Source: Zantedeschia hybrid cultivar
Lineage: Eukaryota > Streptophyta > Magnoliopsida > Alismatales > Araceae
Direction of reading: 5' to 3'
NCBI GenBank assembly: GCA_030544215.1
Contig: JARZZO010000012.1
Location: forward strand, 38,665,194 to 38,729,193
DNA length: 64,000 bases
Shown: piece by piece, positions 54,729 through 64,000 of the stretch
How the letters are laid out: each line of letters starts with the position of its first letter
How positions within the stretch are numbered: the stretch's first letter is position 1
Notes under the pieces: generated by a model
What the model was told of the DNA's origin: nothing
Database searches by the model: none
What the model saw: the letters and a program-made list of their open reading frames with translations, nothing else
Translations under genes and position numbers: made by a program

Positions 54729-57602
54729 TCACAAAGCATTCATACACGTATGAAAGTCCATCCATAGGACTTCAAAATGAAGAAGGCACATCATGACAGC
54801 CCTCACGGTTGGCTCTCCCCTGCACTCTCGTCCAAGTGGCTCTGCACCTCGTCCTGGACGTCCGGTCCTCGTGTTGGCAGCGGTGGTGGCCCCATGACGC
54901 TCAACCCTGCTTGGCCAGAGGAGACCGCTACGCTGGTGGTGAAGGCACTCGCATGTCCTCACTCCAGCGCTCGCTGTCGCGCATGCTGGTACCGAGCCTC
55001 GATGCTCTAGCGCTCGTGCTCCGCCACTGATCGGTGGTCCTGAAGGATCTCCAAGCGAAACCGATCGTGATCTCTCTCCTCCGTCAAGACCTCCAGCTAA
55101 ACTTGGAGTCGCGCCAACTCCCGAGGGAGGTCGCCAACAGAGAGCCTCGCCAATTGTTCCTCTAGTTCAGCAACACGAGAAGCCCTGGCCTGAGACTCCT
55201 CCAAGTCGGCTTTCACCTTCTTGAGGGCACAAATGAGCTCATGGACCTGCAACAGAAGACATCGTCAGCCAACTAACCAAGCAAGCAAACAAATTAATGA
55301 TGAGACGAATGAAATAAGTCAAAATTTTATCTGGGCAGCAGCGTCATCCTCAGCCTGAGTAGCTCGGTAGATGACTAAGGCTAGCTAACTCTGCAAGTCA
55401 GTCATGGTGGCTTCATGGGCACCTGAAGAGGTAGAAGGACCAGCAGCAGTAGAAGGTGAAGGGGTTGCAGCGCGAGTGTAAGCAGCACGCTGTAATGAAA
55501 GGGAGACTAATGTCAGTGTACAAGTGTCAAAACAATTTAATAATAACATGAAACATTCATAACATCCATATCATTCATGCATAGCACCCACCAATTCATC
55601 CAATTCCTTTTGGACCCGCTCCAACTAGGCCTCAGCATCTTAGAGGTGGCCGCGGAGTGTGATGATGGTGGCATCCCGAGCATCCTACATTTTTCATGAC
55701 ATGTCACGCATTTACAAATATAAACAAGACAATTTAACAATGAAAGAAGCATTCATAAGCATACATATAATAATACTCACATCGAGAGGTCGGAGTAGCT
55801 AGAGGTGGACCGCATAGTGGGTCCGGTAGCGCTGCAGTTAAGCGTCGCTGCTCACCGCCTGCGACTCGACCGGGACCCCGTACTGATGCCAGTCGTCCTG
55901 CTGATCCGGAAACTTAGCACTCCAATCCGTGCGGGCCTGCTTCCCCGCATCGACCTTCCAATCCCCTTTGGAATCTCCTCCTCCACCCACACCTGGCGCC
56001 CGAACCTGCCTCGGCCCTGCTCCACCCATGGTTGTCTGGCATTGTCCATTCCTAGATATGGATGCCAGATAACCTGCATTCATATAGGTTAATTGCATTG
56101 CATCTAAATTACCAACCGAATATGCAATTAAATAAACACAACTTAATCTCAAATAACTAATCAAATACGGAACAGAAAAGAATTTTAAAACTTACCAACA
56201 ACTATGGGTCATCGAGGAATTGACGGCAGAGAGCCGTTAGTTGATGATGCTATGGCGCCGTGTCCACCATTGGACACCAACGCCGGGCCAATGGGTTTGC
56301 CGCCGGCTATGCGGATGGCCTCGCTTGGCCCAGAGGGAAGTAGTAATACATCCACACCTGCATAAAAGAACATGTAGTTAGCATCATATGCATGGCATAA
56401 TAAGCATCTAATGGAATAAATAAATATAAAATGAATTAGTTAAGTTCTTGAAGAAACGGCGCGAAGCCGTTGATGGTGGTCTCCCAGTCAGGAGCGACGA
56501 CGGAGAGGTCGATAAAGAGGTGGGCCAGAAGGACCGCACCTTAGGCATACTCACCTAGACAATCTAGGTCGATCAGAAGGGTCAAGAAACGACAGTGGAT
56601 GTAATCTCCCTTGGTCCCGAACAAAAGTCTACCGAAGAAGAATACTAAGAATCTCCTAAGATCCCTATCAGCAGCTATCCTATCGCTAGGGTCCTGACAG
56701 CATACTGCGCTAGCCGCCCTAGCCAGCTTGGAACTCAGCTCGGCCCGGGACTCGTCCATCTGCTTCCTGGGCTGCTCCAGCCCCAGGGATCTCTCTACTG
56801 CAGTCCAAAGGAGGGTCCGAGACTCCCGACCCTCCAATCCTGTGCACTCTAGGCCCAACAGCTCTTGAGCCAACTCGTGATAATCGGGATACGTAATCCC
56901 GCTCACCACCCGGCCTTCCACTCAAAGGCCGGTGATCCAGCACACATCCTCGAGACTGGGGACCATGTGTCCCCAGGGCATTAGAAATGCCCTGCTCTCG
57001 GCTTGCCACCTCTCCTTAAGGACCTGGAGCAATACCAGGTCGATCAAGAAGGGTTCTATCTCTAGCATCTCCCGGAATCCCATCTCCGCCAGTCTCGCCT
57101 TTTGGAAGTCCGAGAGACCCCGGTAGGCAGCCACCACCAAGTCCTAGGAGATCATGGTCCTCAATTTTCAATCAAAATCATCATTAGAACATTAAATAAT
57201 ATTTTTTAAATGCATTTAAAGGATTAACCACCTGTTTTGAATCGCGTTTGGACACAGGGACGCGTTTCAAAAGGCATCCCTATCCCCAAACGTCTTTTGC
57301 CACAGGTTTCGAGAACCTGTGGCCGGCCCCTTCCTTCCCCCAAAATTGTAACTTAAATAAGAAGAGGGTGTTTTGAGACTTACCAAGCGAGGGCCTGCCT
57401 CCTCGGTCGGTGCCGCCGCTTCCTCGCCCGTTTGAGCAGTAGGAGGGGCTTCCTCGGTCTCCATAAAGGCCGCCGCCTCCATGAGCGCCAATTCCTTGGT
57501 TGACATCGTTTCTGGAACTTCCTGCTCGCCCACCTCTACCATGTCGATGGCGGTGACCCTCCGCCGCTTCCCCCTAATCCCGCTTGGACCGCCGGATTCC
57601 AT
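54729..57602 (-). pseudogene. Spliced antisense gene: plant mobile domain (MAIN/MAIL1-like) with coiled-coil tail
   Basis: Plant mobile domain proteins (MAIN, MAIL1 and many transposon-borne relatives) act with a PP7-type phosphatase in silencing and genome stability. Inferred exons on the minus strand: 1, 57602-57384 (MESGGPSGIRGKRRR, Ala/Glu-rich), donor GTAAGT; 2, from 57143 after 'ctcctag', in phase, DLVVAAYRGLSDFQ, WGHMVPSLEDVCWITGL then a TGA, to FIDLSVVAPDWE; 3, 56357-56196 (VWMYYYFPLGQARPSA; donor GTAAGT); 4, 56073-55781 (VIWHPYLGMDNARQPW, frameshift, DWHQYGVPVESQAV); 5-7, from 55684, about 55492 and about 55250, a charged coiled coil (LEESQARASRVAELEEQLAR). A TAA replaces Trp in the hallmark YAWGA block of exon 2. 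Introns with proper borders show it was a spliced cellular-type gene carried in antisense by Gyp2. Confidence 0.78.
57239..57298. repeat. GCGTC-type palindromes in intron 1 of antisense gene
   Basis: Two imperfect copies: gaatcgcgtttggacacagggacgcgtttc, then ggcatccctatccccaaacgtc. They belong to the family found in the gypsy LTRs. Confidence 0.65.
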
Positions 57603-58250
57603 GGAGAGCTAGAGAGAGAGGTGGAGAGCTAGAAAGAGAGGGAGAGGGAGAAAGGGAGCTTATGAGAAGGAGAAAGGAAGAGAGGATGAGAGAGAAGGTT
57701 CCCGGCATCGGAGAAGCTCGCCGGAGATGAGAGAGCTCGCCGGAGACGAAGGAGATGGCCGGAGAAGGAAGGAGAACGTCGGTCGCCGGAGCTCGAGAGG
57801 AGAGAGAAAGAGTGCAAGAGAGAATGAGGAAGGAAGAGGCTCGGACTCGCGAGGCCCTGTTCGAATTGTTTAAATCGCGTCTCAGAACAGCGACGCCTTT
57901 TAGTGGCACATAAACTAAGGCGGCAACAAAAACTTTTGAAATAAGTTAAACACATCTCCCCTAGGCAACGCCTTTTGGATTTTACCGCCTCTTCTGGTCA
58001 AGGCCGTACCACGAAGAGTTTGAAATAATTGTTATTCGCATCTCTGGAGAACGACGCCTTTCAGGAAATTAATTACTGAAAATGTCGGGAAAATAGGAGA
58101 GAGAGAATTTAAAGGCGTCCCGCTGGCTAGACGCAATTCAGAGTTCTTTAAGGATTAATTTTTAAAATTTGGAAATTAATTGAGATTAAAAGCATCTCAT
58201 TGAGTCGACGCTATTTGAATTAACTGAACCCGAGAGTTCATATTTTGAAG
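57603..58250 (-). promoter_or_regulatory. CT-rich 5' region of antisense mobile-domain gene
   Basis: In gene sense, about 230 bp upstream of the ATG are rich in CT repeats (plus-strand GA, 57605-57840), as in many plant 5' leaders. Further upstream lie several GCGTC...GACGC-type copies: near 57875-57902 (ggcgtcgctgttctgagacgcg in gene sense), 57952-57972, 58040-58066, 58117-58140 and 58190-58218. I find no clear TATA box. Confidence 0.5.
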
Positions 58251-58390
58251 AAAAATCACAGTTTTATTCAAGGAAAAATTACAGGAAGATTGTAAAGCAT
58301 TAAAGGAGGATTTCTAATATATTAAGGATTGATTTCTTCATTGAAATAAAATAAGAAATACACTAAGTTGGAAAAAAAGGTGAAGATCTT

Positions 58391-59785
58391 TCAAGGTCGA
58401 ACTTTCTTGAGCTCCTTTACATAGGACTTCCACAGTTCCTTATTGGCTTCATGAGGAGTTTTTACACAGCGGGTGAATCCGATGTTCCAAAGAGTCATAA
58501 TAAGTTCAGTCGCCTCGAAGTCTTCATCAGTTCCTAATATCCGCTTCTTGATTGGAGAAAGAGAAGATATTTCTGAAAATTCATAGCGAGGCATGCCAAG
58601 ATGAGGATGACACCAATGTGGATTATAAAGAACGAACTCAGTAGCCCCGATCAGTCAGAGCTCTGTGCCAGCACCACACATACTCGAACCGCTTTTTCCA
58701 TGAGAGCGAGTGGCATGGATTCGAATCCAGTTCTGGACATAGTCTTGAAATAAGCATGCCAGTCAGCTCGAGTTTTGAGGTTGGGCACTCAATTGGTCAT
58801 GTTATCATTGAATTTCACAATGTTGGCGATATAGAAGATATGACTGCACTGATATGCTTGAGATATCCTTGGAACTTTCTCCTCATTATGGTTGAACTTG
58901 AAGTGGAATTCTACCCACAGAGCCAAGAGGAGCCTGCTGCCATAAGGAGGTTGGCTCGTAGAAGCTGCAGAGAGTCCACTATAGAAGAAGGCTAGAACCA
59001 TTGTGCCAATCTGCTTCCCTTCGAAAATCCCATTGATTGTACTGATTTAATCATCTTCTAGAACATTGTCTTGGGCAGGGAATAGTAGTGCTCCAGCTAA
59101 GCACGTGGTGAACGCCTTCATCACATTCTCTATATCTTCATCCTTGAAATCTTCTATCTTCTTTAAGGTCCATTCAGTTAGTTTAGCGAAATTGATCCCT
59201 TTCTTGTTAAGACAGCTTTGAATCTCCTTTGGGTGCTTTATGATCTTCTCTAATAATGGTTGACCTGTGATTCTTTCCCTCATGAATATGATCTCACTCA
59301 AATAAGGATCATCATTATTGACTTTGAGTTTAGGAAGGCCCAATAAGAGTTCGGCTTCTTCTAGGAGTATGGTGGCTTCAAATGTGACAAAGAGGAAAGT
59401 ATGAGTTTGTAGATGCCACAGTTCGATCAAAGTGCCCATTGCAGCCCAATCCATATTTGTGCTTTTGTAATGCTTGGCATAGACTATCAATCCTTGGATA
59501 TGCCACTTGGTTATATATGATTGCATGGAGAGATTGATGTTGTTAACTAGCTTTTGGACCTATGGAAATGAAAAAAATCTTCTTGGACTGGGGAAGAAAG
59601 AATATCCCTAGATGGAGAATTGGAATATGGAAATCAGGTAGAAAGTAGCATAGGAAGAATTGATTAGAGGAGAGAATAGCTTACTTGTAAGTTAGGATCT
59701 CGCCCACTTAGATGATCCTTCACCTCAGAAAGCTTTCAATCGTCTCCCTCGTTCTCTTGTTTGAAGAATCTTGTGTAGAATCCAT
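58391..59785 (-). pseudogene. Spliced antisense gene 2: mobile-domain-like protein, family uncertain
   Basis: Exon 1 starts at 59785 (MDSTQDSSNKRTRETIES, then a one-base frame problem) and ends at 59685 before GTAAGC. A 125-nt intron ends in 'tttccatag'. Exon 2 begins at 59559 (VQKLVNNINLSMQSYITKWH), with the frame open to 59047: MDWAAMGTLIELWHLQTHTF, FEATILLEEAELLLGLPKLK. After a TAA (Gln expected) it goes on: IGTMVLAFFYSGLSAASTSQ, NIVKFNDNMTN then a TGA (Trp expected), and after a frameshift MPRYEFSEISSLSPIKKRIL to the stop at 58391. The 'eLWhlqTHTFlf...LeeaelLLGLP' block resembles the plant mobile domain/DUF7745-type proteins found near plant transposons; this is a judgement from memory. 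Confidence 0.68.
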
Positions 59786-59909
59786 TTTTCTTGAATTGAT
59801 TTTCTTGACTCCTTCTTGTTCTTCACCTCTTCTCCTTGAGTGTTGAAGAGAATTTTCTACCTTTCCCTCTTGGTTGCTTATTGTAATGCTTTGATATGAA
59901 GAAAGGAGG

Positions 59910-59916
59910 TTTTATA
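59910..59916 (-). promoter_or_regulatory. TATA box of antisense gene 2
   Basis: TATAAAA in gene sense (context CTCTATAAAACC), 125 bp upstream of the ATG at 59785. The spacing suits a plant core promoter. GCGTC-type palindromes lie 100-150 bp further upstream (60015-60068). Confidence 0.6.
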
Positions 59917-61082
59917 GAGTGATTTATGAGTTTGGGAAACCCTTTCTGAATTGGAAGAGGGATGTTCATTAAGGCAAGCAGAGTCTGGATTAGAGAGCAG
60001 TTTCTGTAATTTAAATGGCATCTGGACGAGGCGACATCATTTAAATGATGTCTGTGAACAGCGAAGCATTTTGATCAGTCTATAATTTGCTAAAAATCCA
60101 TAATTATATGATATACAATTTGCTTAAAGTTACTAATGATTTCTGAGTGCAGGAAATAGCAAAAAAGTGAAAATGAAATTGATAATTCCACTAAGGTCCC
60201 ACTGTGGTAGTTCATAAGTCCCAGCAGTGACTAAAAAGACGGTTATCTCTACCCTGTACTATTTTATGTAATTAATTTACATTATCATTATTATATGTTA
60301 AATATTTATTAAATACATCAAGGACCATGTGGTTTTGATAAAACTGGAATTTGAGTTCCCCTTCAACAAAAACAGTGATAATTCCAGAAGATTCCTACTC
60401 GCACGGATAGGCCGTTAGGTTGTTAATTAATGTGGACGATAGTTCTGTTTTTGTGAAACAGTGCATGGACAAACAAGTTTCGGTTTAACACTGAATTACA
60501 TAATCGAAATCTTAACTCATTAATGACAATTTAACAATATTATTCTTAATTAATTTATATTTTATTTTACTTTATATTTTTATTTTAGTCTAGCATGCAT
60601 CATGTAGGATTTTGATATATTTATGATAGGAATTAATTATTTATTAAATTTCAGACCATTGGTCTAATAAATTCCATCGTGATATGAAATATTCCATTCT
60701 GAGTTGAGTATCTTACTTATCTTTAAGGTTCGCTTGATGATATTCTTGGAATTCTATCCTTTCTTGGATTTCTCACCCAACATTTCTCACTTTCTCTTAA
60801 TATCCGTCATGGTTGCAGCACTTCCACATTGGCTGGTAACCGTTCTTTATGACGAAACCTGAAGGGTTTGTGACCTAGGATACTTCCCAATCACAGGAGT
60901 TGATCGACCTTTTGTTTCTTTATTTTCCTTCATCCAAATAAGATTGATTCCGTTGATCCCTTTGAGTCATCTTCACTGGTTGTTCTGAGAAAAATTCCCA
61001 TCATATGATGTTTAGAGCGTGTCTCATCACACCTTGGCATCACATTTTCAATACATTTCACTCCCTTGCAAAACCAATGCCA
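59917..61082. other. Gyp2 region between antisense gene 2 and 3' LTR
   Basis: Contains two GCGTC-type copies (near 60018-60040 and 60050-60070: ggcatctggacgaggcgacatc and gatgtctgtgaacagcgaagc) and AT-rich sequence. No coding sequence is recognised. Confidence 0.55.
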
Positions 61083-61094
61083 AGGTGGGGCAGC
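61083..61094 (+). other. Polypurine tract of Gyp2
   Basis: AGGTGGGGCAGC directly before TGTAGACAC of the 3' LTR. Confidence 0.75.
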
Positions 61095-62314
61095 TGTAGA
61101 CACACTAATTTTGACATCATATTGAGTAAATTTCATGTCACAATGATAATGCCCCAAAATGGTATGATGTTTAATCATTAATTAATTTTTATTGATTTTC
61201 TCTCAAAATTTGTTGAATCACGTCGCGTAAGCGCGACGCCATTTGGATTCTTAGCAGCAATCAATTTGGAATTAAAATCAGTAAATTTAAGAGGATTTAA
61301 CTGAATAGCGTCGTCTATACACGATGCCATTTAAGTCCTAATCCACATAAGTTTACTATTTCTAATTTTGGTTAATTTTCTAATTTATCTAAAGCACGTC
61401 ACGTGTACACGACACCTTTCATATTTCCTAATTATTTTTGGTTTCTATTTTCAAATTTATTTCTATTTTGACTGTATTAATTAACTAAAAGACGTCTAGC
61501 TTGGGCGACGCGTTTTAAGAGTTTCTTGATGATCATGATTTAGCCTAGATAGTCTGGTTCTCAAGATTGGAAGGGTTTTTCAATTCCCATTATGATCATC
61601 TAGGGCAAGTCCAAGCCGCGGGAAAGTCCCTTTGAAAGCCTAAATACCCTAAAATCACTTCTTATAAATACATATAGACATTGACCTTTGAAAAAGGTTG
61701 GTTATTGGAGAATTTGAAGCTTCTAACAAGGTTTTTAGAGATCCTCAAGAATAAAAACGTGGACAAGAAAGGAAACTTGATCTTCTTCATCATCTTCATT
61801 CTTTGAAGCCTATTGAAAACCAAGACTATAGAGGGGCCATCCTTTTCTTTTCTTTTCTTCTTAATCTTTTCCCATTGATTCATATAGTTTAAATTTCTAT
61901 TTTCATATAGTTTTTCATTACATCATTTCATCACACACACCTATTCCATAATCTCCAAACCTACAAATCCTTTAGGAGTTTAAAACAAAACTACAAAGTG
62001 AGTTCTTTTAGTTTGGTTGCATGTTTAGATTCTTAATTAGAATAGATACTATACTATTTTAGTTCTAATTATATTTTTCATGTTTCTTTGATTTTTCGCA
62101 AGGTACAAAATAAAAAGAAGAGTAAAGAAAGAGTCTTTTGGCCGGCCAGAGGAGAAGAAGAAAAAGACCCTATATTCTGCCCATTTGTCAAGTTAGTAAG
62201 CGATCACTTTTCCTTTGAAACTCTTGGTTTCTAACGATCACGAATTCTTTATCATTATTAATCATAGTAAACACATGATAACATGATAGACACACGCTCT
62301 TTTTGAGCACTATA
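61095..62314 (+). mobile_element. Gyp2 3' LTR
   Basis: 1220 bp, TGTAGACACAC to GAGCACTATA (the CA end has become TA). All four palindromes of the 5' LTR are present but more decayed. TATA box at 61663-61670. A 19-bp insertion near 61975 distinguishes it from the 5' LTR. Confidence 0.93.
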
Positions 62315-62593
62315 ATGCTCTCATGGTCTCCCAACCTTTCATGTAGTTCCTAAGATCATCTCTCTATCCATTCCCCTTTCTCCTTTTCAGGTGATCGACA
62401 AAAAGAGGAAGAAATATAGTCTATCACACATTCCAACATTACTGCACATTATCTGTTAACACAAACAGGGATAAATATGATATGGAATCAGATGTAACAT
62501 GATTTTATTTCTATGTGTGACATGTCTTCCAGTATCAGTACTTTTACTGTGTACTATATTCTTACATTTTAAGAAGTTTTATCATCATCAAAA
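62315..62593 (+). pseudogene. Old spliced pseudogene, third part (right flank of Gyp2)
   Basis: Sequence after the target duplicate ATGCT (62315-62319). A good 3' splice site 'ctccttttcag' ends at 62389 and is followed by a short coding-like exon (VIDKKRKKYSLSHIPTLL). It is on the same strand as 16321-19046 and may be a later exon of that gene. Confidence 0.4.
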
Positions 62594-62792
62594 TGTTACT
62601 CTTAGGTGGCCTACAAGCCAATATAACTTTGTAATCTTGTTCATTTTATTAATATAATGGTAATATTTCATTATATGTAAATTCGTATTATCGTCTCATA
62701 ATGAAGTCCATGAATATGTGCGATAGTGATCAGATTATGATGAGATCACACTAGTGAGATTGATCACTTAAACATACATATTCTTAATAGTT
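62594..62792 (+). mobile_element. Copia family-B LTR fragment
   Basis: TGTTACTCTTAGGTGGCC start, matching the solo LTR at 27377, for about 200 bp up to 'attcttaatagtt'. The rest of the LTR, the primer site and the first leader part are missing. The sequence then jumps into leader sequence. Confidence 0.85.
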
Positions 62793-64000
62793 AGGCCGGC
62801 TGGTGGTTGGGCCAGGGCCGGGCCTAGCCAGTCTGGGTGTGAACCGGACTGGACTGGGCCTTATTCACATGGCCTTAGCCATGTGCCAGGGCCCGAACCA
62901 GGGGGTGCCTGGTTCGAACCATGGCCTATGCCATAGCTCAACAATTGGCTGGGCTTATTAACCTCTTAAACCCCATTGACCCAATTTATATTAAATTGAA
63001 TATTAAATTTAAATTCAAAATTATTTTGTAAATTTAAATTCAATTTCAAATTTTTTTAAATTGGGCTTATTAATGATATATGAATCATTTAGATTAACAT
63101 TTAGTTGTTAATTATTAATGTTAATTGTTAGTTTAAATGTTAAACTAATAATTAATCTTAATCAAACTAATTTAAGGGTTAAATAAATAATTAATAATTA
63201 TTAGTCTAACTGTTAGATTATTAATTATTATCTCAACTAATTGTTAATTAATTTGTAAGTTAGTTATTTATTTAAATGTTAAATCAATAATTAACTTAGA
63301 TGACTAATTTAAATGTTAAATTAGTAGTGCTTAATTAATTATTATTAGTTGTTAATTTAATAGTTAAATTAATGATAACTTTAATTAACTTTTCTAAGAG
63401 TTAGTATTATTGGTTATTAACTAGTTAGTGTTAATTATTGGTTTAAGAGTTAAATTAATAATTAATATTAATTGACTAATCTAAATGTTCGGTTAATAAT
63501 TAGTAATTAATAATAGTTGATTATTAATTTAAATGTTAAATTATTAATTAACTTTGTTGGACTAATCTAAAGAGTTAGATTTGTAATTAGATATTAATAG
63601 TCTAATTGTTAGATTATTAATTTTGATTAATCTAAATGTTAGATTATTATTAGAATTGTTCTAATTTGCATGGAATAATCTGGAAATTATTAATTTGGAG
63701 TCTGTAGACATGTGATGTTCGTTTTATGCTTTTGAATATGATTTAATTGCATGATTTAGTTAATTAAAAGTGTTTTCGAAATTCTAATACCAATTTTGAT
63801 TGGAACCCAGTTTTTTGAAAGTCAATATTATTTATTTTTAAAACTCATTTGTTTTAGCCATGTGATACGCTGAATCTTGTGTGGAATGTTTAAAAACACA
63901 CTGTGGTCATAGATATGCACCTTTAATATTATTCATGTGATGAATGATGTATGTGGATCGTGGATGTGTGATTAGAATGTTTATTAATTGTTAATAAATA
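62793..64000 (+). mobile_element. Copia leader running off the right end
   Basis: Matches the CopA1 leader from its GC-rich block onwards: GC-rich 62793-62960, AT-rich micro-hairpin block 63000-63660 (units such as TAATCTAA-atg-TTAGATTA), and the conserved 'ccaattttgattggaaccca' block near 63792-63811. The hairpin series and gag lie beyond the window. Confidence 0.82.

Larger units (their letters stand above)
19047..62314 (+). mobile_element. Gyp2: giant Tat-type Ty3/gypsy element, interrupted
   Basis: Two LTRs (19047-20254 and 61095-62314) share start TGTAGACAC, promoter and internal palindromes, and are flanked by ATTCT (19042-19046) and ATGCT (62315-62319), a 4-of-5 target duplication. 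Without Gyp1 (26690-38721) and CopC (38860-50870) the element is about 19.2 kb, a size typical of Ogre/Tat elements. Order: LTR, primer site, gag, protease, G-patch-like region, reverse transcriptase, RNase H, second RNase H, integrase, tandem repeat, two antisense genes, LTR. The second RNase H and the gag and protease sequence type place it in the Tat group. It is not coding-competent. Confidence 0.9.

Noticed and set aside
54777..55030. Plus-strand frames rich in Ser, Pro and Trp in the 3' part of Gyp2
   Set aside because: Antisense shadow of the last exon of the minus-strand mobile-domain gene, which has coiled-coil coding and splice sites.

Overview
The window is plant nuclear DNA made almost entirely of nested LTR retrotransposons. 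Evidence for a plant: Ty1/copia and Ty3/gypsy polyproteins of plant type, primer sites matching plant initiator tRNA-Met, 1.2-2.5 kb LTRs with 5-bp target duplications, a Tat-type gypsy element with two RNase H domains, and spliced plant-mobile-domain coding sequence. I see no intact host gene, rRNA, tRNA gene or CRISPR array. The species cannot be named from this sequence. Element names below are local labels.

Layout. 1-2245: leader, gag and protease start of a plus-strand copia element (Cop1) that enters from the left. 2242-10580: second copia (CopA1, plus), with truncated LTRs and badly decayed pol. 10579-16320: third copia (CopA2, minus), of which only the 5' LTR, leader and start of the coding region remain; it is joined tail-to-tail with CopA1. 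16321-19046 and 62315-62593: an older spliced pseudogene of unknown function, split by everything between and also carrying a solo copia LTR (17314-18864). 19047-62314: a giant Tat-type gypsy (Gyp2, plus, about 19.2 kb without its insertions) with LTRs at 19047-20254 and 61095-62314. 62594-64000: LTR fragment and leader of another copia, running off the right end.

Inside the reverse transcriptase of Gyp2 sit two complete younger elements on the minus strand. Gyp1 (26690-38721, TSD ATTCA) is a Tekay/Del-like gypsy interrupted by two solo copia LTRs (27377-28928 and 33761-35347). CopC (38860-50870, TSD GATGA) is a copia element of Angela/BARE-like type interrupted by a solo gypsy LTR (42189-44728, TSD GTGGG). 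The matching target duplications fix the order of events: pseudogene, then Gyp2, then Gyp1 and CopC, then the solo LTRs inside them.

Downstream of its pol, Gyp2 carries two spliced genes in antisense. One is a plant mobile domain (MAIN/MAIL1-like) gene with a coiled-coil tail (57602-54729). The other is a second mobile-domain-like gene with its own TATA box (59785-58391). Both are broken by stops and frameshifts.

The signals most worth following are structural. (1) The long copia leaders hold a series of four hairpins whose loops share one motif, whose stems co-vary between copies, and whose loops have all been replaced together by another motif in CopA2. (2) A GCGTCG...CGACGC palindrome recurs in the LTRs of both gypsy lineages and just upstream of, or inside, the antisense genes. 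(3) The leaders contain dense arrays of AT-rich micro-hairpins. (4) Three of the copia insertions are flanked by CCCCC.
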